DNA of 64,000 bases from Enterobacter mori (GTDB lineage Bacteria; Pseudomonadota; Gammaproteobacteria; Enterobacterales; Enterobacteriaceae): the NCBI RefSeq assembly GCF_025244905.1, contig NZ_CP104285.1, positions 744,001-808,000 on the forward strand, read 5' to 3'. This document shows positions 33,139 to 40,939 of this stretch, piece by piece. The notes below the pieces were generated by a model. It searched no databases. It had not been told where the DNA came from and worked only from the letters and a program-made list of their open reading frames with translations. Made by a program: the position numbers and the translations under genes. Positions within the stretch are counted from its first letter, which is position 1. The number at the start of each line of letters is the position of its first letter.

Positions 33139-33158
33139 GGCCGCTCTTGCGAGCGGCC
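33139..33158 (-). terminator. 3' hairpin of the 38-codon ORF
   Basis: The perfect 8-bp inverted repeat GGCCGCTC/GAGCGGCC has a 4-base loop. It lies 5 bases beyond the stop of the small minus-strand ORF, followed by TTCTGAGG. The T run is poor but the placement is that of a transcript end. Confidence 0.5.
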
Positions 33159-33163
33159 AGCAG

Positions 33164-33280
33164 CTAATTGCCGAGGTTAACCACAAACAGTACAGTGATG
33201 TCGGATATGTTCCAGCCACCATGCAGTGCGGTAAGCAGTAAACCGGTCACAACGATCAGCGCATAGACTCGCATCTCCAT
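33164..33280 (-). CDS. Candidate small hydrophobic peptide (38 aa), putative type I toxin-like
   Basis: Minus-strand ORF from ATG 33280 to TAG. AGGAA lies 8 bases before the ATG. The product starts MEMR, then has a hydrophobic segment VYALIVVTGLLLTAL (residues 5-19), the polar turn HGGWNISD, and a second hydrophobic segment ITVLFVVNL. Size and hydrophobicity are those of membrane-active type I toxins or small membrane proteins. I do not recognise it as a member of Hok, Ldr, Ibs, TisB, ZorO, DinQ or ShoB. A 3' hairpin follows the stop, and the leader contains a block complementary to the divergent RNA at 33560. Translation is unproven. Confidence 0.5.
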   Translation of the reverse strand: MEMRVYALIVVTGLLLTALHGGWNISDITVLFVVNLGN

Positions 33281-33345
33281 TGCGTGCGTTCCTGTAAAGG
33301 CTACGCCGGTTCTTTCTTCACCGGGAAAGACTGAACCAGGCAAAT

Positions 33346-33402
33346 GAACGTATTGCCGCGTAGGTTACGGAACTGCTTCCGGGCCCGGTGACTGGTTGCT
33401 AC
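33346..33402 (-). promoter_or_regulatory. Predicted antisense-pairing site in the leader of the 38-codon ORF
   Basis: Read on the minus strand, this leader segment holds GTAGCA (33397-33402), CACCGGGC (33383-33390) and GCGGCAATACGTTC (33346-33359). Each is the exact complement of a block in the divergent small RNA, in the right order for one antiparallel duplex. The 14-nt block lies 66 bases before the ATG. The toxin promoter must lie above 33402 if all three blocks are transcribed; I could not identify it. Confidence 0.45.
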
Positions 33403-33523
33403 ACCAGCGAAGCAGGCCGGAAATAACAGTAGCTCAGTGTGTTAAGCTTGAGAAGATGAGTGGCTGGATTACATTCTATTTCATTCGAAACTGGATAGAG
33501 CCTCGTAAACCTGCATTCTGGAG

Positions 33524-33552
33524 TTGCGGATTGTTTAGCTTTAGAGCATTAT
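33524..33552 (+). promoter_or_regulatory. Candidate promoter of the small RNA
   Basis: TTGCGG (33524-33529) and CATTAT (33547-33552) are separated by 17 bases, a moderate sigma70 match. Transcription would start near 33558-33560, at the first base of the 14-nt complementary block. Confidence 0.45.
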
Positions 33553-33559
33553 TCTTGTC

Positions 33560-33639
33560 GAACGTATTGCCGCAAATCTGCCAGCCCGGTGTGCTACCAC
33601 CGCAAGGCAACAAATTAACCGCTATCAGGCGGTTTTTTT
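33560..33639 (+). ncRNA. Candidate antisense small RNA (about 80 nt), putative type I antitoxin
   Basis: The predicted transcript begins GAACGTATTGCCGC and has GCCCGGTG and TGCTAC in the middle. It ends in an intrinsic terminator: stem AACCGC/GCGGTT (33617-33622 and 33629-33634) followed by seven T. No ORF accounts for it. It is transcribed away from the 38-codon ORF and pairs in trans with that ORF's leader. This arrangement matches IstR, OrzO and OhsC antitoxin RNAs. Existence of the RNA is inferred from promoter, complementarity and terminator only. Confidence 0.5.
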
Positions 33640-33722
33640 GTGCCCAAAATTCGTCTCGTCTCTCCACTACACCATGCTTAACGATTCAGCAAATTTTTTA
33701 ATGTTGCTTTTTTGTAAACGGA

Positions 33723-33751
33723 TTAACACTGTGCAGAAATCCTGCTATGCT
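33723..33751 (+). promoter_or_regulatory. acnB promoter
   Basis: TTAACA (33723-33728) and TATGCT (33746-33751) are separated by 17 bases. TGC before the -10 gives the extended form. It leaves a leader of about 95 nt before the GTG start. Confidence 0.7.
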
Positions 33752-33851
33752 GCCCGACGCGGTATCGGGCATTTACCCTACAAACTGCTGTCTCACAGGA
33801 GCGTGAAGAGAACGCCCGCCGCATATGACAATGAGAGCGAGGAGAACCGTC

Positions 33852-36449
33852 GTGCTAGAAGAATACCGTAAGCACGTAGCAGAACGTGCCGCCGAGGGAA
33901 TTGTACCCAAACCTTTAGATGCAACCCAAATGGCCGCGCTCGTCGAGCTGCTGAAGAACCCGCCTAAGGGCGAAGAAGAATTCCTGTTAGATCTGTTGAT
34001 CAACCGCGTACCGCCTGGCGTAGATGAAGCTGCCTACGTAAAAGCCGGATTCCTTGCTGCTATCGCCAAAGGCGAAGCCACCTCCCCACTGGTTACTCCT
34101 GAAAAAGCCATTGAACTGCTCGGTACCATGCAGGGTGGTTACAATATTCATCCGCTGATTGACGCGCTGGATAACGACAAGCTGGCACCGATTGCCGCTA
34201 AAGCGCTCTCTTCCACGCTGCTGATGTTCGATAACTTCTACGACGTAGAAGAAAAAGCCAAAGCGGGCAACGTCTATGCGAAGCAGGTGATGCAGTCCTG
34301 GGCGGATGCCGAATGGTTCCTTAACCGTCCTGCCCTGGCTGAAAAAATTACCGTTACCGTCTTTAAAGTGACCGGTGAAACCAACACCGATGACCTTTCT
34401 CCGGCACCGGACGCGTGGTCTCGCCCGGATATCCCTCTGCACGCCCTGGCGATGCTGAAAAACGCTCGTGAAGGTATCGAGCCGGATCAGCCGGGCGCTG
34501 TCGGCCCGATCAAACAGATCGAAGCGTTGCAGAAGAAAGGTTTCCCGCTGGCTTACGTCGGTGATGTGGTCGGTACCGGTTCTTCCCGTAAATCCGCCAC
34601 CAACTCCGTGCTGTGGTTCATGGGTGACGACATTCCTCACGTGCCAAACAAGCGCGGCGGCGGCCTGTGCCTCGGCGGCAAAATTGCGCCGATCTTCTTT
34701 AACACCATGGAAGATGCGGGTGCGCTGCCGATTGAAGTGGATGTTTCAAACCTGAACATGGGCGACGTGATTGACGTCTATCCGTTCAAAGGCGAAGTCC
34801 GTAACCACGAAACCAACGAGCTGCTGGCAAGCTTCGAGCTGAAAACCGACGTGCTGATTGACGAAGTGCGCGCCGGTGGCCGTATCCCGCTGATCATCGG
34901 TCGTGGCCTGACCACCAAAGCGCGTGAAGCGCTGGGTCTGCCGCACAGTGACGTGTTCCGTCAGGCGAAAGATGTGGCGGAGAGCATCCGTGGTTACTCT
35001 CTGGCGCAGAAAATGGTGGGCCGCGCGTGCGGCGTAGCGGGCGTTCGTCCGGGCGCGTACTGCGAGCCGAAGATGACCTCCGTGGGCTCTCAGGATACCA
35101 CCGGTCCAATGACCCGTGACGAACTGAAAGACCTGGCGTGCCTGGGCTTCTCGTCTGACCTGGTGATGCAGTCCTTCTGCCACACCGCGGCGTATCCGAA
35201 GCCGGTCGACGTAACCACGCACCACACGCTGCCAGACTTCATCATGAACCGTGGCGGTGTGTCTCTGCGTCCGGGTGACGGCGTCATCCACTCCTGGCTG
35301 AACCGCATGCTGCTGCCGGATACCGTGGGTACCGGTGGTGACTCTCACACCCGTTTCCCAATCGGTATCTCCTTCCCGGCGGGTTCCGGTCTGGTGGCGT
35401 TTGCTGCTGCGACCGGCGTGATGCCGCTGGATATGCCGGAATCGGTGCTGGTGCGCTTCAAAGGTAAAATGCAGCCAGGTATCACCCTGCGCGATCTGGT
35501 TCACGCGATCCCGCTGTATGCGATTAAACAGGGTCTGCTGACCGTTGAGAAGAAAGGGAAGAAAAACATCTTCTCTGGCCGCATTCTGGAAATTGAAGGT
35601 CTGCCGGATCTGAAAGTGGAGCAGGCGTTCGAGCTGACCGATGCCTCCGCCGAGCGTTCTGCGGCGGGCTGTACCATCAAGCTGAACCAGGCGCCAATCG
35701 AAGAGTACCTGACCTCCAACATCGTGTTGCTGAAGTGGATGATTGCGGAAGGCTACGGCGACCGTCGTACGCTGGAGCGTCGTATTCAGGGTATGGAAAA
35801 ATGGCTGGCGGATCCGCAGCTGCTGGAAGCCGATGCTGACGCAGAGTACGCGGCGGTGATCGACATCGATCTGGCGGATATCAAAGAGCCAATCCTGTGT
35901 GCACCGAACGATCCGGACGATGCGCGTCCGCTGTCCGAAGTTCAGGGCGAGAAGATCGACGAAGTGTTCATCGGTTCCTGCATGACCAACATCGGCCACT
36001 TCCGTGCGGCCGGCAAGCTGCTGGATACCCACAAAGGCCAGCTGCCAACCCGTCTGTGGGTGGCGCCGCCAACCCGTATGGACGCGGCTCAGCTGACCGA
36101 AGAGGGTTATTACAGCGTGTTTGGTAAGAGCGGTGCGCGTATTGAAATCCCTGGCTGTTCCCTGTGTATGGGTAACCAGGCGCGCGTGGCTGACGGTGCG
36201 ACGGTGGTTTCCACCTCTACCCGTAACTTCCCGAACCGTTTAGGTACCGGTGCGAACGTCTACCTGGCCTCTGCGGAGCTGGCGGCGGTTGCGGCGCTGA
36301 TTGGCAAACTGCCAACGCCGGAAGAGTACCAGACCTTTGTGGCTCAGGTAGATAAGACGGCAGTGGATACCTATCGCTATCTGAACTTCGACCAGCTCTC
36401 TCAGTACACCGAGAAGGCTGACGGGGTGATCTTCCAGACGGCGGTATAA
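33852..36449 (+). CDS. acnB: Bifunctional aconitate hydratase 2 / 2-methylisocitrate dehydratase
   Basis: Iron-sulfur enzyme of the TCA cycle that also binds mRNA in its apo form in E. coli. The GTG start at 33852 ([16 protein letters not shown]) after GAGGAG gives 865 residues, exactly the E. coli length; upstream in-frame ATGs add a tail not seen in the family. Cluster cysteines are in [10 protein letters not shown] and [10 protein letters not shown]. The N-terminal HEAT-like domain, swivel domain ([14 protein letters not shown]) and catalytic core are complete. A terminator follows. Confidence 0.98.
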   Translation: MLEEYRKHVAERAAEGIVPKPLDATQMAALVELLKNPPKGEEEFLLDLLINRVPPGVDEAAYVKAGFLAAIAKGEATSPLVTPEKAIELLGTMQGGYNIHPLIDALDNDKLAPIAAKALSSTLLMFDNFYDVEEKAKAGNVYAKQVMQSWADAEWFLNRPALAEKITVTVFKVTGETNTDDLSPAPDAWSRPDIPLHALAMLKNAREGIEPDQPGAVGPIKQIEALQKKGFPLAYVGDVVGTGSSRKSATNSVLWFMGDDIPHVPNKRGGGLCLGGKIAPIFFNTMEDAGALPIEVDVSNLNMGDVIDVYPFKGEVRNHETNELLASFELKTDVLIDEVRAGGRIPLIIGRGLTTKAREALGLPHSDVFRQAKDVAESIRGYSLAQKMVGRACGVAGVRPGAYCEPKMTSVGSQDTTGPMTRDELKDLACLGFSSDLVMQSFCHTAAYPKPVDVTTHHTLPDFIMNRGGVSLRPGDGVIHSWLNRMLLPDTVGTGGDSHTRFPIGISFPAGSGLVAFAAATGVMPLDMPESVLVRFKGKMQPGITLRDLVHAIPLYAIKQGLLTVEKKGKKNIFSGRILEIEGLPDLKVEQAFELTDASAERSAAGCTIKLNQAPIEEYLTSNIVLLKWMIAEGYGDRRTLERRIQGMEKWLADPQLLEADADAEYAAVIDIDLADIKEPILCAPNDPDDARPLSEVQGEKIDEVFIGSCMTNIGHFRAAGKLLDTHKGQLPTRLWVAPPTRMDAAQLTEEGYYSVFGKSGARIEIPGCSLCMGNQARVADGATVVSTSTRNFPNRLGTGANVYLASAELAAVAALIGKLPTPEEYQTFVAQVDKTAVDTYRYLNFDQLSQYTEKADGVIFQTAV

Positions 36450-36454
36450 ACAGC

Positions 36455-36480
36455 AAAACCGTCTCCACGAGACGGTTTTT
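36455..36480 (+). terminator. Rho-independent terminator after acnB
   Basis: The stem AAAACCGTCT/AGACGGTTTT with a short loop continues into TTTTT, 5 bases after the acnB stop. Confidence 0.85.
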
Positions 36481-36490
36481 AGTGTTTGCA

Positions 36491-36520
36491 CCCTCTCCCG
36501 TGGGAGAGGGACGGGGTGAG
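36491..36520. repeat. Short palindromic repeat, CCCTCTCCC type
   Basis: The palindrome CCCTCTCCCGTGGGAGAGGG is followed by ACGGGGTGAGGG. Dispersed intergenic repeats of this kind are common in enterobacteria. It lies in the acnB-yacL gap, beyond the acnB terminator. Confidence 0.5.
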
Positions 36521-36639
36521 GGCATCAGGCCGCAGGGTCTTGCTCTCACCTTTTTATTTTCATTCCTCCCACCTCTCCCGCTTTTTTTCTTCCTCTCTGC
36601 TGCGATAATTACCCTAATGGCTTTGCAGAGGAAAACACT

Positions 36640-37002
36640 ATGGATTACGAATTTCTGCGCGACATCACCGGAGTGGTGAAAGTGCGTATGTCGATGGGCC
36701 ACGAAGCCGTAGGACACTGGTTTAACGAAGAGGTGAAGGAGAATCTCGCACTTCTTGATGAAGTGGAAGAGGCGGCGAAGACGGTAAAAGGCAGTGAGCG
36801 CTCCTGGCAGCGCGCCGGGCATGAATACACCCTGTGGATGGATGGCGAAGAGGTGATGGTGCGCGCCAACCAGCTCGAATTTTCCGGTGACGAGATGGAA
36901 GAGGGGATGAGCTACTACGACGAAGAGAGCCTGTCGATGTGCGGCGTAGAGGATTTCCTTCAGGTGGTAAATGCGTACCGCGACTTTATGAAACAGAAAT
37001 AA
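36640..37002 (+). CDS. yacL: UPF0231 family protein YacL
   Basis: Conserved cytoplasmic protein of 120 residues, the E. coli length, with no known function. It is acidic, with the family segments [57 protein letters not shown] and [17 protein letters not shown]. It lies between acnB and the convergent speD. Confidence 0.93.
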   Translation: MDYEFLRDITGVVKVRMSMGHEAVGHWFNEEVKENLALLDEVEEAAKTVKGSERSWQRAGHEYTLWMDGEEVMVRANQLEFSGDEMEEGMSYYDEESLSMCGVEDFLQVVNAYRDFMKQK

Positions 37003-37006
37003 CAGA

Positions 37007-37026
37007 CCGGAGCATCCCTGCTCCGG
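37007..37026. terminator. Hairpin between convergent yacL and speD
   Basis: The perfect 8-bp inverted repeat CCGGAGCA/TGCTCCGG has a 4-base loop. On the minus strand it is followed by TCTGTTATTT, so it probably ends the speED transcript. Confidence 0.6.
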
Positions 37027-37033
37027 CTTGCGC

Positions 37034-37828
37034 TTACACGGCCGGAATATTGCGGCCGTAGTAGATCTCGCGCATCTCTTTCCAGAGCAGGTCAGTAATC
37101 GCCTTACGCTCTTCTTCGCTCAAATCTTCCGGTTTGGTATGGAACATGTAGTGCTTAAGGTCGAACTCCTTCAGCAACATTTTGGTATGGAAGATGTTCT
37201 CCTGATACACGTTCACGTCCATCATATCGTACAGCGATTTCATGTCTTCAGACATAAAGTTCTGAATAGAGTTGATCTCATGGTCGATGAAGTGCTTCAT
37301 ACCATTGATATCACGGGTAAAACCACGCACGCGATAATCAATCGTGACGATGTCCGATTCCAGCTGGTGGATTAAATAGTTCAGCGCGTTCAGCGGCGAG
37401 ATCACGCCGCAGGTCGATACTTCGATATCCGCGCGGAAGGTGCATAGCCCACCTTCAGGGTGGCTTTCCGGGTAGGTGTGTACGCAGATGTGGCTCTTAT
37501 CGAGGTGCGCGACGACCACTTCCGGCAGCGGGCCGGGGTGCTCGGTTTTGTCGATAAGCTTCGGGTCTACCGGCTCTTCGCTCACCAGAATGGTGACGCT
37601 CGCGCCCTGTGGTTCATAATCCTGACGCGCAATGTTCAGGATGTTAGCGCCAATGATCGAGCAGGTTTCTGACAGGATCTCCGTCAGGCGGTTAGCGTTG
37701 TAGAGTTCATCGATATAGGCGATATAACCATCGCGCTCTTCCGCTGTTTTGGCGTAGCAGATATCGTAAATACAAAAACTCAGGCTTTTCGTCAGGTTGT
37801 TAAAGCCATGCAGTTTCAGCTTTTTCAA
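37034..37828 (-). CDS. speD: S-adenosylmethionine decarboxylase proenzyme
   Basis: Pyruvoyl-dependent enzyme that supplies the aminopropyl donor for spermidine synthesis. It has 264 residues, the E. coli length, and starts with TTG as in E. coli. Self-cleavage should occur at the Lys-Ser bond in [14 protein letters not shown], where Ser112 becomes the pyruvoyl group. The TTG directly follows the speE TAA with no gap, so translation is coupled. Confidence 0.97.
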   Translation of the reverse strand: MKKLKLHGFNNLTKSLSFCIYDICYAKTAEERDGYIAYIDELYNANRLTEILSETCSIIGANILNIARQDYEPQGASVTILVSEEPVDPKLIDKTEHPGPLPEVVVAHLDKSHICVHTYPESHPEGGLCTFRADIEVSTCGVISPLNALNYLIHQLESDIVTIDYRVRGFTRDINGMKHFIDHEINSIQNFMSEDMKSLYDMMDVNVYQENIFHTKMLLKEFDLKHYMFHTKPEDLSEEERKAITDLLWKEMREIYYGRNIPAV

Positions 37829-38698
37829 TTAGCTCACCCCCTTTGAGGACAGTGCGTCTTGCAGATATTGTGGCAAGGCAAACGCCGCGGTATGGACGGC
37901 CGGGTTGTAATAGCGACAGCGGAGACCCGCCTGGTGGAAGCGCGCCTGAATGATTTCGGTAGAGAGATGTCGCAGCACCTCATTGTCGGTCGCCCACGCG
38001 AAGGTCATGATCCCGCCGTAATAGGTCGGGATCGCGGCCTGGTAGAAGCTGACGTCGCTAAAGTAGGTGCTCAGCTTGCGGTGGCTGTCGAGAGCTTCAT
38101 CCTGCTGCAGGAAGCAGACGCCGTTTTGCGCGACGAAGATCCCGCCGGGATTCAGGCAGCGCTTGCAGCCTTCGTAGAATGAGGAGGTAAACAGCGACGC
38201 GCCCGGACCGATCGGGTCGGTGCAGTCAGAGATGATCACATCAAACGTTTGCGTGGTCTGGTTAACAAAATTGACGCCGTCGTCGATAACCAGATTAAAG
38301 CGCGGATCGTCGTAGCTACCGGCGTTATGGTTGGGCAGGTATTGACGGCAGAACGAAACCACCCCTGCGTCGATTTCCACCATCGTGATGGTTTCGACGG
38401 ACTGATGGCGGGAGACTTCACGCAGCATCGCGCCGTCGCCGCCGCCAATAATCAGGACGTGCTTTGCGTGGCCGTGAGCCAGCAGCGGAACGTGGGTCAT
38501 CATCTCATGATAAATAAACTCATCGCGCTCGGTGGTTTGCACCACGCCGTCCAGCGCCATGACGCGGCCAAAGGCGGCGTTCTCGAAGATGATCAGATCC
38601 TGATGATCGGTCTTCTCGTGATAAAGCACGTTATCAACGGCAAAGTACTGACCAAACTGATCGTGCAGCGTTTCTTGCCATACCGTTTTCTCGGTCAT
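37829..38698 (-). CDS. speE: Spermidine synthase
   Basis: Aminopropyltransferase that converts putrescine to spermidine. It has 289 residues from ATG 38698; the longer frame has a 12-codon tail absent from the family. Key segments are [19 protein letters not shown] for the nucleotide site, [10 protein letters not shown], and the catalytic aspartate in [10 protein letters not shown]. It is the first gene of speE-speD. Confidence 0.97.
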   Translation of the reverse strand: MTEKTVWQETLHDQFGQYFAVDNVLYHEKTDHQDLIIFENAAFGRVMALDGVVQTTERDEFIYHEMMTHVPLLAHGHAKHVLIIGGGDGAMLREVSRHQSVETITMVEIDAGVVSFCRQYLPNHNAGSYDDPRFNLVIDDGVNFVNQTTQTFDVIISDCTDPIGPGASLFTSSFYEGCKRCLNPGGIFVAQNGVCFLQQDEALDSHRKLSTYFSDVSFYQAAIPTYYGGIMTFAWATDNEVLRHLSTEIIQARFHQAGLRCRYYNPAVHTAAFALPQYLQDALSSKGVS

Positions 38699-38800
38699 GG
38701 GCTGTCCTCTCCATCGTTTACATCCTGACATTCAGCAGAAAGGGCGCAACACATCACCGCCGTGAAGCGGTTAGCGAGTCAACAAGGGGCGTCGGGAAGG

Positions 38801-39148
38801 TTACTTCACGTAGGCGAGCAGGCTGAGTGAATCACGAGCCAGCGCTTTGCATTTTTTAGCAGTGGGAATACCGATACCGCTCAAATCGCGGTAGCTGTCT
38901 TCACCGAGCGCCTTCATGTCGAAGCTGTCGTAGTTGCTGAGATCCCATTGGTTCTGCTGGGCAAAAAAGACCAGTGCGCGACGAATCTGCCCGTTGGGCA
39001 AATTCTGGTAACCACAATCGTTTTTCAGAAACACAAACACCGCCGTGAGATCGGCCATATCTTCTGCTTCGTTTTCACTCAGCGCGTAACTGTTCGCACA
39101 CATCGCCATCAGGCCACTGAACAAAATTGTTCTGAAAAACGTCTTCAT
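38801..39148 (-). CDS. yacC: YacC family periplasmic protein
   Basis: A 115-residue exported protein of unknown function, the E. coli length, started at ATG 39148. The signal peptide is [20 protein letters not shown], then YALSE. The mature part has cysteines in NDCGYQN and AKKCKAL that could form a disulfide. The longer upstream frame overlaps the cueO promoter and is not real. It is upstream of speE on the same strand. Confidence 0.92.
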   Translation of the reverse strand: MKTFFRTILFSGLMAMCANSYALSENEAEDMADLTAVFVFLKNDCGYQNLPNGQIRRALVFFAQQNQWDLSNYDSFDMKALGEDSYRDLSGIGIPTAKKCKALARDSLSLLAYVK

Positions 39149-39228
39149 TGCTTCTACCACTGCATCACGGAAAATTAACGTTAGCATACTTGATGCCAGG
39201 CCGACGACCTTTATTATTGCCGCTTTAC

Positions 39229-39259
39229 TTGACCTTCCGGTAAGGGGAGGGTTTATGCT
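39229..39259 (+). promoter_or_regulatory. CueR-controlled cueO promoter
   Basis: TTGACC (39229-39234) and TATGCT (39254-39259) are separated by 19 bases, the long spacer typical of MerR-family promoters. The spacer holds the CueR dyad ACCTTCC-N7-GGAGGGT at 39232-39252. Copper-induced expression through CueR is expected. Confidence 0.88.
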
Positions 39260-39293
39260 CAAAAGATCGCCGGCTGGAAATAAGGAAATGAAC

Positions 39294-40853
39294 ATGCAAC
39301 GTCGTGATTTTTTAAAATATTCCGCTGCGCTGGGGGTTGCCAGCGCATTACCTCTCTGGAGTCGCGGGGTTTTCGCGGCTGACAGACCTGCCCTGCCTAT
39401 TCCTGAATTGCTGACGGCTGATGCCCGCAGTCGTATCCAGCTTGTGGTGCAATCGGGCAAAACGACCTTTGGTGCGAATACCGCCACAACCTGGGGCTAT
39501 AACGGAAATCTCCTCGGCCCGGCACTCCAGTTACGCAAAGGAAAAACCGTTACCGTTGATATCCATAACACGCTGTCGGAAGAGACCACGCTGCACTGGC
39601 ACGGGTTGGAAGTGCCGGGCGAAGTGGACGGTGGACCGCAGGGCGTTATTAAGGCTGGTGGCAAGCGCAGCGTGACCTTTACCCCTGACCAGCGTGCGGC
39701 GACCTGCTGGTTCCACCCGCATCAGCACGGCAAAACGGGCCATCAGGTGGCGATGGGGCTGGCGGGGCTGGTACTGATTGAAGACGATGAAAGCCGCCTG
39801 CTGCGCCTGCCGAAACAGTGGGGCATCGATGACGTTCCGGTGATTGTGCAGGACAAGAAATTCAACGCTGACGGGCAAATTGATTACCAACTGGACGTGA
39901 TGAGTGCGGCGGTGGGCTGGTTTGGCGACACGCTGCTGACCAACGGCGCGATCTACCCTCAGCATGCCGCGCCGAAGGGCTGGCTGCGTTTACGCCTGCT
40001 TAACGGCTGTAACGCCCGCTCGCTGAACTTCGCCGCCAGCGATAAGCGCCCGATGTACGTGGTGGCAAGCGACGGTGGACTCCTGCCGGAGCCGGTAAAA
40101 GTGAACGAGCTGCCGATGCTGATGGGCGAGCGCTTCGAGGTGCTGGTGGACATCAGCGACGGCAAGGCGTTTGACCTCGTGACCCTGCCAGTCAGCCAGA
40201 TGGGGATGGCGGTTGCGCCATTTGATAAGCCGCATCCGGTGCTGCGTATTCAGCCTTTACTGGTGACCGCTTCCGGCACGTTGCCGGATACGTTAACCAC
40301 CCTGCCAGCGCTCCCGTCGCTTGACGGGCTTACGCAGCGCAAGCTACAGCTTGCCATGGATCCGATGCTCGACATGATGGGTATGCAGGCGCTGATGAAA
40401 AAGTACGGCAATCAGGCGATGGCGGGGATGCACCACGGGCAGATGATGGGCCATATGAATATGGACCACGGCAAGATGGGGGGCATGGATCACGGCGGCC
40501 ATGGTTTCGATTTCCACAACGCCAATATGATTAACGGTAAAGCCTTCGACATGAATACGCCGATGTTTACTGCGACAAAGGGTCAGTTTGAGCGCTGGGT
40601 GATTTCGGGCGAAGGGGACATGATGCTGCATCCGTTCCACATCCACGGCACCCAGTTCCGCATTCTCTCAGAAAACGGCAAAACGCCGGATGCGCACCGC
40701 GCGGGCTGGAAAGATACGGTGAGAGTGGAAGGCGGCGTCAGCGAGGTGCTGGTGAAGTTTGACCATGAGGCACCGAAGGAGTTTGCCTATATGGCGCACT
40801 GCCACCTGCTGGAGCATGAGGATACGGGGATGATGCTGGGCTTTACCGTATAA
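39294..40853 (+). CDS. cueO: Multicopper oxidase CueO
   Basis: Periplasmic cuprous oxidase for copper tolerance, 519 residues. Start at ATG 39294, preceded by AAGGA; this places the Tat motif [10 protein letters not shown] at the N-terminus, and upstream in-frame codons fall in the promoter. Copper ligands are [30 protein letters not shown] and [13 protein letters not shown] Met/His-rich insert near residues 355-405 ([31 protein letters not shown]) is the substrate Cu(I) region. Confidence 0.97.
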   Translation: MQRRDFLKYSAALGVASALPLWSRGVFAADRPALPIPELLTADARSRIQLVVQSGKTTFGANTATTWGYNGNLLGPALQLRKGKTVTVDIHNTLSEETTLHWHGLEVPGEVDGGPQGVIKAGGKRSVTFTPDQRAATCWFHPHQHGKTGHQVAMGLAGLVLIEDDESRLLRLPKQWGIDDVPVIVQDKKFNADGQIDYQLDVMSAAVGWFGDTLLTNGAIYPQHAAPKGWLRLRLLNGCNARSLNFAASDKRPMYVVASDGGLLPEPVKVNELPMLMGERFEVLVDISDGKAFDLVTLPVSQMGMAVAPFDKPHPVLRIQPLLVTASGTLPDTLTTLPALPSLDGLTQRKLQLAMDPMLDMMGMQALMKKYGNQAMAGMHHGQMMGHMNMDHGKMGGMDHGGHGFDFHNANMINGKAFDMNTPMFTATKGQFERWVISGEGDMMLHPFHIHGTQFRILSENGKTPDAHRAGWKDTVRVEGGVSEVLVKFDHEAPKEFAYMAHCHLLEHEDTGMMLGFTV

Positions 40854-40857
40854 AAAA

Positions 40858-40937
40858 AGCCGGGTGGCGGCTTCGCCTTACCCGGCCTACATAGGGCACC
40901 CGTAGGCCCGGTAAGCGTAAGCGCCACCGGGCTTTTC
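40858..40937. repeat. BIME-like pair of inverted REP elements between cueO and gcd
   Basis: Two oppositely oriented REP units share the core GCCGGGTGGCG...CCGGCCTAC, each with an AAAAGCC or GGCTTTT edge. They lie between the convergent cueO and gcd and can act as a bidirectional terminator. Confidence 0.8.
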
Positions 40938-40939
40938 AG

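Noticed and set aside
33590..33690. tRNA-like 3' sequence or attachment site before acnB
   Set aside because: No cloverleaf can be drawn and no integrase or flanking direct repeat is visible; the hairpin is better explained as a terminator.
33396..33701. 101-codon plus-strand ORF upstream of acnB
   Set aside because: It spans the predicted small RNA promoter and terminator, has no ribosome site and no recognisable family.
34746..36032. 428-codon minus-strand frame opposite acnB
   Set aside because: Shadow ORF with low-complexity, His/Arg/Gln-rich translation typical of antisense frames.
39149..39487. N-terminal extension of YacC to 228 residues
   Set aside because: It would cross the CueR promoter and place 113 unrelated residues before a clear signal peptide.
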